Shown here one piece after another: positions 8,911 to 18,755 of a stretch of 64,000 bases of DNA. The notes under the pieces were generated by a model. It worked only from the letters and a program-made list of their open reading frames with translations. It was not told the origin of the DNA and made no database searches. The DNA lies in assembly GCF_932526225.1 (NCBI RefSeq), contig NC_064042.1, positions 6,381,540 to 6,445,539 on the forward strand, read 5' to 3'. Position 1 is the first letter of the stretch; each line of letters opens with the position of its first letter. A program made the position numbers and the translations under genes. The stretch comes from Nematostella vectensis. Taxonomy: Eukaryota; Cnidaria; Anthozoa; Actiniaria; Edwardsiidae.

Positions 8911-11900
8911 GTAAGAACATACAAATGTAGGGTTTCTAGATGGAATTCAATTTGTGCTCAATCGCATGTTTCTTCTAATAATGGTCTTGTTGATTATATA
9001 AAAATATATGTAGTATTTATTTATAGCATTTATACAACCATCATGTTCTAAGCACTTTTTATAAATGATACTTGATGATACTAATTAAGAATGACCATTT
9101 TGGAACTGAGAAAAACAAGCGGTAAATATTTTCTTGCCTAGGATCAGTAATGAAACTGTACAGTAACCTTTATAAGTTTTTATATAAATCTCTGATCATT
9201 TTAGTTGTGGAAGCACAAGCCATGTGAATATCTTAGTAACCACCCCTGGTCGTCTGGTGGAACATATCTCCTCTACTCCTGGATTTACTCTTCAACATCT
9301 GAGATTCCTAGTTATTGATGAGGCTGATCGCCTGCTTGACCAGTCCTACAACAACTGGCTGTCTAAAGTGATACATGCTGCCCAAGAGTCTGTGAATACA
9401 CTCCCTTTAAATGATAGCAGGTTCGTGTCAATCCTCCCAATTTCTTCCAAACTATCCTGACTATTTGGTTGAAAAAATCAGATCCTAGGAAGCAATTCTA
9501 AAGAGGGGAGCACATTCTCCAGAACCAGATCATCAAATGGAAAATAAAAATACTAGGATCAAAGGTGAAACAAAGAGTTTAATAATTAAAATTTAAAATG
9601 GAAACATAATGAAAAAATGTGGGCTAGTGGATTAGTAAAATAACAATAAAAAGTAATCCAGCCTTGCTCGAAAATACAAAATGCAGCTTGAATCCTGATT
9701 GTGTATTTTTCTATATTTGTAATAATTATGAAAGTTAAATACTGCATTCTGTTCTAATTCTTGTAGTTCATTTATGTTTCAACTTGGGACAAAGAGAAAG
9801 CACCACAGGCACATCACAGCAGCCAGCTACTCCAAGATTCAGGTTCCTCTACAGAAGCTCTTATTTTCTGCTACAATGACCCACAGTCCTGAAAAACTAG
9901 CTGCCTTACAGCTGTACAACCCGATGCTGTTTGCTGTTTCTAATACTCCTGAGATGTCAGCAGAGAATGATGAAGATGCTGCAGGTATAAAAGAGTTTGT
10001 TGCAACATACCTAGTATGGGGGGGGGGGGGGGGCTAAAAAGATGAGTGATGTAGGGGCAGTAGAAACTGAAAGTATTTTGATGTTCTGTACTCACTTAGT
10101 TATTCCATGCACCTCTGTTGAATATACACAGCAGTTTTGCATATTTTAAGATCAAATTTAAATAAATCTGTGCAGAGTACCTTGCTCTTTAAAGAGACTG
10201 TGGTGACAGTGAGCATGACATTGCCAGCACACACACAGGAAGAGATTTTCCAGTACCGTTTTTACCAGAAATTGTGGAATTGTTAATGCATGGAGCCTTG
10301 AGTGTTTTCAAGGGTTGTTGTTAGTTGTTCACAATCAAATTAACTGACAAGGATAAACCTTTTCCATACGTAGGAACAAGCCGCTATAGTCTGCCGGTTG
10401 GACTGACAGATCACATGGCAGTCTGTAAAAATGGGGAGAAGCCTTTGATGGTGTTATTCCTACTTCTCAAGTGTTGATTCAAAGGTGTTCTTTGCTTTAC
10501 CTCTTCACTTGAGGCAACTCACCGGTGAGTACAAGATAGAGGCTTAGCAAGGAATTCCCTTTCCCTCACAGGATTAGCAAGGCATCTGCCACACAGGATT
10601 AGAAAGGTGTTCCCCACACAGGATTAGCCAGGCATTCCCACACAGGATTAGCAAGGCATCCCCACACAGGCTTATCAAGGTGTTCCCCACACAGGATTAG
10701 CCAGGCATTCCCACACAGGATTGGCAAGGCATCCCCACACAGGATTAGCAAGGCATCCCCCACACATGTTTAGCAAGGTGTTCCCCACACAAGATTAGCA
10801 AGGCATCCCACACAAGATTAGCAAGGCATCCCACACAGGATTAGCAAGGTATCCCACACAAGATTAGCAAGGCATCCCACACAGGATTAGCAAGGTATCC
10901 CACACAAGATTAAAAAGGCATCCCCACACACGCTTAGCAAGGTGTTCCTCACACAGGCTTAGCAAGGTGTTCCCCACACAAGATTAGCAAAGCATCCCCC
11001 ATACAAGATTAGCAAGGCATTCCCCTCACAGGATAAACAAGGCCTTACCTACGCTGGCTTAGCAAGGAATTGTTAGCGAGGCAGTCCCCAAATAGACTAT
11101 GCAAGACAGTCCACACATAGGCTAAGTAAGTCAACCCCTCACATAGGCTTAACTTGGTGTTCCCATCACAGGCTTCACAGGCATTGCTAACATTCCTCAC
11201 AGGTTGGCAGGGCATTACCCACATACAGTAGTTTCATAACCAGCACACAAAGTTTACAGATTATTAGGCAACAGAGCTGTTAGGTAACCACCCACTAGAC
11301 AACCATCCTACTGTAAATTGTTAGGCAACCATCCACAAGGCAACCATTCTAAGTCTTTAGTCAACTGTCCACTTGGCAACTAACTTGTTAGTCTACTATG
11401 CACTAGACAACACCCCTAAATGGTTAGTTAACTATCCACTGGACAACCCTTCTAAGTCATTAGTCAACTGTCCACTTGGCAACTAACTTGTTAGTCTACT
11501 ATGCACTAGACAACACCCCTAAATGGTTAGTTAACTATCCACTGGACAACCCTCTAAGTCATTAGTCAACTGTCCACTTGACAACTAAGTTGTTGGTTGA
11601 CTATCCACTAGACAGCCCTTCTAAGTCTAAAGTTAACTGTCCACTAGACAACCAACCCAAGTCATTAGGTACCGGTTACCAGGCAACCATAACCAAGTTG
11701 TTATGTTACCACTTGCATAGATAATTCCACAAAAACACAGATTTCTATGTAAAATAGACCAATTTGTTTGTCTGATGTGCTTTCTCTTTAACTGACTTAA
11801 ACATTATCAGAAAACTATATTATGGTGATGACGGTCATTGGGTGATCATTTGGGTTGGGGTTATGCACCAAATGGATATTACTGTACAGGGTTTGTGGTG

Positions 11901-13613
11901 GGGATAAAAGTGCAGTGCTGTACAGGTGTTAGGAGACATGCCATGTGGTAGAACCCTTCATGGTCTCCTCTACTCGTTTTCTTGGGTTTAATTGTTCTCC
12001 TTTTGTAATTGTCATGTGTTTCATTGTACATTTACCTTGCTTATGAGTGTGCCTGACACCTTTATATTCTCATTGCCACCTCAACATCGAGCTAAATCAA
12101 GGAAGCAAAATGCATATTTTTTTCTGTTGCAAATCTCAGATTGTACTTGTTGATCAAACTGTATGGAGGAGTGGCTGTTGCTGAGTACTCCTCAAGCCTG
12201 ACACCCCAGCAGAGGCGTGGCATCCTGAGAGATTTCAAACAAGGTGCCATTCAGATCATCATATGTTCAGATGCCATGGCGCGAGGCATGGATATCGACA
12301 ATGTGTCCTATGTCATCTCTTATGATGCCCCCAATCATGCCAAGGGGTACATCCACAGGGTAGGAAGAACAGCAAGGGCTGGGAACCAAGGTATTCTTTA
12401 TAATGATGATAGTTATGATTGTAATTATGATAACCATGATAGTTACGGTGCTAATTTTGTTAAAGATGAGAGTTATGATGGTAATTATTATGATGAAGAT
12501 AATGATGGTAATGGTGGCTCTGTTGGTAGGGGTTTTATGGTGATAGGTTTGAAGGTACAGTGGAAAGCTGGTGATTGTGGTGTAGGTGTTGTTGGATGAT
12601 GGTTGTGATGTTGTGGTTGGGTGATGGTAATGTAGGCGTGGCTGGTCATGGTGTTGTTGGGTGATGGTTGTGTTGGTGTTGTTGGGTGATGGTAGTGTAG
12701 GTGTTGTTGGGTGATGGTATTGCTGGTGTTATTGGGTGATGGTAGTGTAGATGTTGTTGGGTGATGGTAGTGCTGATGTTGTTGGGTGATGGATTTGTTG
12801 GTGTTGTTGGGTGATGGTAGTGTAGATGTTGTTGGGTGATGGTAGTGCTGGTGTTGTTGGGTGATGGTAGTTCTGGCGTTGTTGGGGGATGGTAGTGTAG
12901 ATGTTGTTGGGTGATGGTAGTGCTGGTGTTGTTGGGTGATGGTAGTGTAGATGTTGTTGGGTGATTGTTGTGCTGGTGTTGTTTGGTGATGGATTTGTTG
13001 GTGTTGTTGGGTGATGCATTTGTTGGTGTTGTTGGGTGATGGAAGTGTTCGTATTGTTGGGTGATGGTAGTGTTGGTGTTATTGGGTGATGGTAGTGTAG
13101 ATGCTGTTGGGTGATGGTAGTGCTGGTGTTGTTGGGTGATGGATTTGTTGGTGTGTGTGTGGTGGTAGTGTAGTTTTTTTGTGGGTTGATGATTTATTTT
13201 ATAGTTGAGTTGGGTAAGGCTAGTATAGGTATGGCTGGGTGATGGTAGTGTAGGTGTTGTTGTTCGTTGATGGTAGTGTTGGTGTTGTTAGATGATGGTA
13301 GTGTAGTTGTGGTTAAGTGGTGGTAGTGTAGGTATTGTTGGGTGATGGTTGTGTTACGACCGTGGTGATTTCTAGATGCGTGTTATGAGATGCTGCATTA
13401 TTTCCAGGTACGGCTGTCACATTGCTGCATAGTGATGAGGTGTTTCACTTCAAAATCCTGATTCAGAAGACAGGCCGTCACAAGATACCTAAATACCGTG
13501 TGAAGGAGTCGGAGCTTGAAACTCTGATTGAAAAGTATAAAGAGACCCTTACTAAGCTTGAGCAGACCATCCTAGAGGAGAGAAACTATGGTCACAGAAC
13601 AAGGGCTAGATAG
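7919..13613 (+). CDS. DDX51: DDX51/Dbp6-type DEAD-box ATP-dependent RNA helicase (6 exons)
   Basis: Exons 7919-8910, 9205-9420, 9767-9984, 10374-10524, 12140-12390 and 13408-13613 join with consistent phases (2, 2, 1, 2, 1) into 678 codons, close to the length of animal DDX51. After a long Lys/Glu-rich N-terminus come motif I (APTGSGKT), Ia (PTKDLANQ), Ib (TPGRL), II (VIDEADRLL), III (FSATM), IV (LCFTSS), V (ARGMDI) and VI ([10 protein letters not shown]). Family role: Dbp6/DDX51 helicases act in the nucleolus in 60S ribosomal subunit assembly. One oddity is an in-frame TGA at 10475-10477 (codon 510), just before motif IV. Without it the gene looks intact. Polyadenylation signals follow at 13774 and 13787. 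Confidence 0.9.
9205..9420 (+). CDS. DDX51: DDX51-like exon 2: motifs Ib and II
   Basis: Acceptor TCATTTTAG|T, donor AGCAG|GTTCGT. Encodes TTPGRLVEH and [13 protein letters not shown], the DEAD box itself. Confidence 0.9.
9767..9984 (+). CDS. DDX51: DDX51-like exon 3: motif III
   Basis: Acceptor TTCTTGTAG|T, donor CTGCAG|GTATAA. Encodes [18 protein letters not shown], the SAT motif that couples ATP hydrolysis to unwinding in this family. Confidence 0.88.
10374..10524 (+). CDS. DDX51: DDX51-like exon 4: motif IV, with in-frame TGA
   Basis: Acceptor CATACGTAG|GA, donor CACCG|GTGAGT. Encodes [10 protein letters not shown], then [12 protein letters not shown], a TGA at 10475-10477, then [16 protein letters not shown]. 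Both sides of the stop match the DDX51 pattern in one frame, so the exon call is firm. The stop is either a nonsense allele, a sequencing error, or less likely a recoded codon. Confidence 0.75.
10550..11040 (+). repeat. Minisatellite in DDX51 intron 4, ~20-24 bp unit
   Basis: About 20 copies of CCCACACAGGATTAGCAAGG with small indels, ending in diverged units up to about 11220. It lies entirely within intron 4 (10525-12139). Confidence 0.9.
11270..11690 (+). repeat. Second intron 4 repeat, nested ~103-bp duplication
   Basis: Degenerate units around CTAGACAACC and AAGTCATTAGTCAACTGTCC. A block of about 103 bp is repeated nearly exactly (from about 11350 and about 11453), with a partial third copy. 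Confidence 0.8.
12140..12390 (+). CDS. DDX51: DDX51-like exon 5: motifs V and VI
   Basis: Acceptor AATCTCAG|A, donor ACCAAG|GTATTC. Encodes [18 protein letters not shown], then [13 protein letters not shown] and [12 protein letters not shown]. Completes the second RecA domain. Confidence 0.9.
12590..13370 (+). repeat. Minisatellite in DDX51 intron 5, ~27-30 bp unit
   Basis: More than 20 copies of GTTGTTGGGTGATGGTAGTG with variants. It occupies most of intron 5 (12391-13407). The reverse strand is open for part of the array only because of the repeat; it is not a gene. Confidence 0.9.
13408..13613 (+). CDS. DDX51: DDX51-like exon 6: C-terminus
   Basis: Acceptor TATTTCCAG|GT. The reading continues [18 protein letters not shown] and ends in a basic, coiled-coil-prone tail ([19 protein letters not shown]), with TAG at 13611-13613. 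Confidence 0.88.
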
Positions 13614-13773
13614 AGAGAGTTGTCAAAAATAGAGACAGACAGAAGTCAATCACAATTCATGTCGAACAACCAATAGAAAATCAAAATTGATCAATTTTGA
13701 CGGGGGGAGGGGAAAGGTACAGGACTCTCCCTACCCACTTCCACCTAGAAAAATGATGTTAATTAAAAGGATT

Positions 13774-13792
13774 AATAAAAACTTTGAATAAA
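13774..13792 (+). terminator. Polyadenylation signals of DDX51-like gene
   Basis: Two AATAAA hexamers, at 13774-13779 and 13787-13792, about 165 bp after the stop codon. Confidence 0.6.
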
Positions 13793-13799
13793 AGACTTG

Positions 13800-14149
13800 G
13801 GGAGAATTAAGAAATATTCCAGCCCAGTTACCTCTCTCAGATTTATGATATGACGCTACTTTTCATAACATTTTAACAGTTTTAATTTTTTAGCATTTTA
13901 AAGTTCTTCTGGGAAGCATTTCCGAACATTTCGTCTCTGAAATTTGTCTGATTTTGCTAGGTAAAAAGGTATTTACAGGGGGAGGCAGAGTGGTAACAAA
14001 AGTGTGCGTGTGTTTGTGTGTGTGTGCGTGCGTGTGTGTGAAATACACATTCGCTAGCGCACCCTGCCCGCATTTGAGCATTTCCAGTTTTGATTGATCT
14101 AACGTTTGCCTTGTACATAAAATCGCAGAGCAATGAAATCTTTACAATA
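13800..14149. other. Intergenic with TG microsatellite
   Basis: No gene supported. A GTGTGTGCGTG-type run occupies about 14003-14041. Confidence 0.5.
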
Positions 14150-14429
14150 GGGAACTTGCGCTAAGAGATCACGTGACTGTTTGGGTGGCAAACTAGCGCG
14201 CGCTCAGGTTTTTAGCAGCAAAATAACAGCAACAAAAAGCAACTTATTCAGCGCTTACGAAAAAAGCCAGAATTCTTTTATTCAGAGAAGGTTTAGCTCC
14301 ATTTAAATATTTTATTTTTTCGTCCTCTGGTGTGACGGGCGCAGTCATTTCTGATTTTTTGTTTGATCTTTTATTTATTTTGAATTTTGCCACCCAAGGA
14401 AGGTCACGTGATCTCTTGGGGCAAGTCCC
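14150..14429. mobile_element. 280-bp MITE with ~43-bp terminal inverted repeats
   Basis: Ends GGGAACTTGC... and ...GCAAGTCCC pair as inverted repeats of about 43 bp. Both contain AGAGATCACGTGA and GGGTGGCAAA. A 3-bp ATA flanks each side (14147-14149 and 14430-14432), consistent with but not proof of a Harbinger-type target duplication. There is no coding content. Confidence 0.7.
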
Positions 14430-14614
14430 ATATTACTTTAACAGAAAACAATCTTCATCAAACAATTAGAAACACATTCTAATGACTTTAAAATACCTTA
14501 TCTTCAAAGGGGCCGTATTACGAGGTTCTTAAAATTATTTCCTTAGCGCGGAAATGTAAAGATTAAGCGTTTTTAACTATCAGGTTCCAAACGCTCCAAG
14601 TAACGATGTGATGT

Positions 14615-14913
14615 CTGTCACACCTTTCGGTGGAATATACTTACCCAGTAGATGCGCTCCACATAAGGGAGTGGTGGGAGGGGCAAAATATCCCCGGATC
14701 CCGTGCTGAGTCATGAATTTGCAGGGATTCAAGAGAGGGTGCAAACGTGCCACGGCTTGAATGGAAATGGGCCCAGGCGCCAGCGGTCATCCTCGATTTC
14801 AACTTATGCTTAACTATGCTAATGTAGCATACATTTAAACTCTTCGTCTGATAAGTTTGGGGTCAGGTATCGGATAGCTTGGTGACCTCCTAACCAAGCG
14901 CACCCGAGGAGCC
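14615..14913 (+). repeat. R1 repeat family, copy 2 (order B-tail-A)
   Basis: Block B (14615-14690) comes first, then the tail with GGGTGCAAACGTGCCACGG, then block A (14835-14913). This is a circular permutation of copies 1 and 3, which implies that the family once existed as a tandem array. Confidence 0.7.
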
Positions 14914-16849
14914 GGGCAAACCAAAGGTCGGGTCACCACGGGGAGCCCAGCAAAATAAAAAGCCAGCAGGTATGCATATCAACCAGGCACGCAAACCTGC
15001 CCTGCGGCCAACAGGCAGGCCCTACCCATCCGGTTTACCATCACCATACATTCCTTACGCCCGCTTGAGAAAAAGGGTTTTTTTATGGTGTTACGGAGCA
15101 CCAGCACCAAAAACACAATGGAACAAAAGCCAAAAACAAAGACAAGACAATGAAATATAGTACACAGGTCTTGAGCACCAAACAGAGCTCTCCGTAACAC
15201 CAAGGAATACCAGAAAAACTTATTCGCCTCGCCAACTTAGTAGAACAAGGTGTAAGCACTATGTATAGCCATTGGCCTAACAGCACGCTTCTACCAGCGC
15301 CTGAGTAACCAGCTGTCCTACGGACTAAATCTTTTCAAACCTGGGAATGTGCCGCTCTGTATCCGGGCACTACATATACCCGAACACGCCAAGTTAGGAG
15401 TAGCAGACAAGACCCCTTGCACACCAGCCGGCGATGCCAGATCTGGTGAAATTTTCCGAAATAATAATAGCTTAAAGTGCAGGCACATGCCTCAAAGGGT
15501 AGCTCATATGTGTATTTTCAATGTATTGTAACCCTATATCATTACAGAAAGAGTTCGATATCAGTGTAGCCGCCTATTACACTGCCTCACACCCATATGC
15601 ACGAACCCTTGCGTCATACGGGCACGTCGCGAGAGGGCTTCAACGTCCCCGCCGTGCCCCTTACCTCATAGGAGAAGAGCCCCTTTGAGGATTGGATTCC
15701 CCTGGGGTGATTCAGCTGGTAATCAACCGTCATTCTCCACGTGACGCAAGTCTCGAGGACCAATGGTTCACTCCGACTTCACTCTCAATTCATCTCTCTG
15801 TCCCTAATAGCAGTGCCTATTAGCAAGCCCATTTACGCCCCTGTTGCTTCCTCAAGCTCTCCCTGGCGGTAGAGAAACCGCGATTGTGCTTGCCAGTGCG
15901 GCACCGAGTGCACAGCATGACCTTATATGACGAGACGCAAATGATCTAAACTGTAAGTTCCCGATTTCCAGGGGTAATTATATTGCGGTTTCCGGAGTAG
16001 CGCGTTTGTCTGTCAACTAGGGATTAACTTGTCAGCTTCTTTACCTGACGTTTTACAGTTTCAGCAACGAATCATACATTTACTCGACATATGAATCTTT
16101 ATGAACGTGGGATGGTGAACTCGCTGTCCTCTCCCGTTTCTTCAAAGTTATTCGACTCTATGAAACGCTTTTACATCCTTTCATTATGAGATTTGTGTTG
16201 AGCGGCTCTTTTGCAAAGTTGCAAAGAGTTTTCCTGAACGATTCCAGGAAGAATTCGCTGGTAAAGCGAGAGAAACTGCTTGACTCAAAAGCCGGCCACG
16301 GCAGTCAGAGCAAAGGCGATTGATGCCCCTCTACATCAGTCGAACGACTAATTGCAACTCATACCTAGGACGTCCACCCTTTACTCTATCACGCAGTACC
16401 TCAAATACAAGGTATGTTGATTTTAAGGATACCCATTTTCGCTTGACATGCTAAACTTTGCATGGCCCGTATGCTGTATGCATCAAAGCCCGCCAAAACT
16501 ACTCTAGACCGAAATCTTTATAAAGCTTGTTATGGTAATATATAATCGTCTTGGGCAAGGCTGGTATAAAATCGTGTTTACAAACACAAAATACGTATAT
16601 AACTTAAATACTGGTTTGTGTCATTGATAGTCTACTGTAGAACATGGTTTTTAATACCTTTCTAGGGCCAACTAAGAGCTACTCTTCCATATGAATACAA
16701 CCAAGAACCGCAACATATTCTGCCACAGGATAGTGAAAGTTGACAAACTGAGTCGTTTGTATGATCATGAAAATATAATATTGTTTAAAAATATCTACTT
16801 TTCTGTGGAATTCTACTTACAGTATGACCTGCTTTTTTACTCTAACTTT
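14914..16849. other. Intergenic, GC-richer; no gene recognised
   Basis: A hairpin is formed by TGTTACGGAGC (about 15089) and GCTCTCCGTAACA (about 15187). The 15540-15960 stretch is GC-rich relative to its surroundings, but I recognise no rRNA, tRNA or protein there. Confidence 0.4.
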
Positions 16850-18755
16850 CTAAATTTATTCTCTCTTATAATATCTCATTCACTTTAGTAGCAGTGCATC
16901 CGGACGTGCCGTCGGAGTGTGCACTGTTGCATTAATCTCTTCTTATAATAATAGCTTATTCACTTTATTTGCAGTGCATCCAGACGTGTCGTCGGAGTGT
17001 GCACTGTTGCATTAATCCTTCTTATAATAATATCTCATTCACTTTTATTGCAGTACATCCAGACGTGCCGTCGGAGTGTGCACTGTTGCATTAATCCTTC
17101 TTATAATAATAGCTTATTCACTTTTATTGCAGTACACCCAGATGTGTCGTCGGAGTGTGTACTGTTGCTTTAATCTCTTCTTATAATAATAGCTTATTCA
17201 CTTTATTTGCAGTACATCCAGACGTGTCGTCGGAGTGTGCACTGTTGCATTAACCCTTCTTATAATGATATCTCATTCACTTAGGTAGCAGTGCATCCAG
17301 ACGAGCCGTCGGAGTGTGCACTGTTGCATTAACCCTTTTTATAATATCTTATTCACTTTATTTGCATTGCATCCATACGTGCCGTCGGAGTGTGCACTGT
17401 TTCACTAACCCTTCTTATAATAATATATCATTCACTTTATTAGCAGTGCATCCAGACGTGCCGTCGGAGTGTGCACTGTTGCATTAACCCTTCTTATAAT
17501 AATATATCATTCACTTTTATTGCAGTACATCCAGACGTGCCGTCGAAGTGTGCACTGTTGCATTAACCCTTCTTATAATAATATCTCATTTACTTTAGTA
17601 GCAGTGCGTCCAGACGTGCCGTCAGAGTGTGCACTGTTTTACTAACCCTTCTTATAATAATATATCATTCACTTTTATTGCAGTACATCCAGACGTGCCG
17701 TCGAAGTGTGCACTGTTGCATTAACCCTTCTTATAATAATATCTCATTCACTTAGGTAGCAGTGCATCCAGACGTGCCGTCGGAGTGTGCACTGTTGCAT
17801 TAACCCTTTTTATAATAATATATCATTCACTTTTATTGCAGTACATCCAGACGTGCCGTCGAGGTGTGCACTGTTGCATTAATCTCTTCTTTTAATAATA
17901 GCTTATTCACTTTGTTTGCAGTGCATCCAGACGTGTCGTCGGAGTGTGCACTGTTGCATTAACCCTTCTTATAATGATATCTCATTCACTTAGGTAGCAG
18001 TGCATCCAGACGAGCCGTCGGAGTGTGCACTGTTGCATTAACCCTTTTTATAATATCTTATTCACTTTATTTGCATTGCATCCATACGTGCCGTCGGAGT
18101 GTGCACTGTTTCACTAACCCTTCTTATAATAATATATCATTCACTTTATTAGCAGTGCATCCAGACGTGCCGTCGGAGTGTGCACTGTTGCATTAACCCT
18201 TCTTATAATAATATATCATTCACTTTTATTGCAGTACATCCAGACGTGCCGTCGGAGTGTGCACTGTTGCATTAATCTCTTCTTTTAATAATAGCTTATT
18301 CACTTTGTTTGCAGTGCATCCAGACGTGTCGTCGGAGTGTGCACTGTTGCATTAACCCTTCTTATAATAATATCTCATTCACTTAGGTAGCAGTGCATCC
18401 AGACGTGCCGTCGGAGTGTGCACTGTTGCATTAATCTCTTCTTATAATAATAGCTTATTCACTTTTATTGCAGTACATCCAGACGTGTCGTCGAAGTGTG
18501 CACTGTTGCATTAACCCTTCTTATAATAATATCTCATTCACTTAGGTTAAGCAGTGCATCCAGTCGTGCCGTCGGAGTTTGCACTGTTGCATTAATCTCT
18601 TCTTATAATAATATCTCATTCACTTTAGTAGCAGAACATCCAGACGTGCCGTCGGAGTGTGCACTGTTGCATTAATCTCTTCTTATAATAATAGCTTATT
18701 CACTTTAGTAGCAGTACATCCAGACGAGCCGTCGGAGTGTGCTCTGTTGCATTAA
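16850..18755 (+). repeat. Satellite of 24 x ~79-bp units, each with a hairpin
   Basis: Each unit reads CTTATAATAATA, TCATTCACTT, a TTGCAG-like step, then a hairpin segment beginning GCAGTGCATCCAGACGTG and ending GTGTGCACTG. Within the segment CAGTGCA pairs with TGCACTG, TCC with GGA and GACG with CGTC. The hairpin half is far better conserved than the spacer. A higher-order repeat of about 710 bp (nine units) is visible, since the distinctive TATAATGATA variant recurs at about 17261 and about 17971. Confidence 0.92.

Noticed and set aside
10471-10476. GTGTTG as the exon 4 donor of the DDX51-like gene
   Set aside because: It would avoid the TGA, but the motif IV residues right after it are in frame and contiguous, and the strong GTGAGT at 10525 fits the next acceptor in phase.
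12729-13019. Minus-strand open frame rich in [13 protein letters not shown] repeats
   Set aside because: It is the reverse complement of the intron 5 minisatellite. Its openness follows from the repeat unit.
14914-16849. rRNA or mitochondrial insertion
   Set aside because: GC-rich blocks gave no recognisable rRNA core or mitochondrial gene by eye. An Rfam search would settle it.
16850-18755. CRISPR-like array
   Set aside because: Spacers are not unique and the whole unit is repeated. This is a eukaryotic satellite with higher-order structure.
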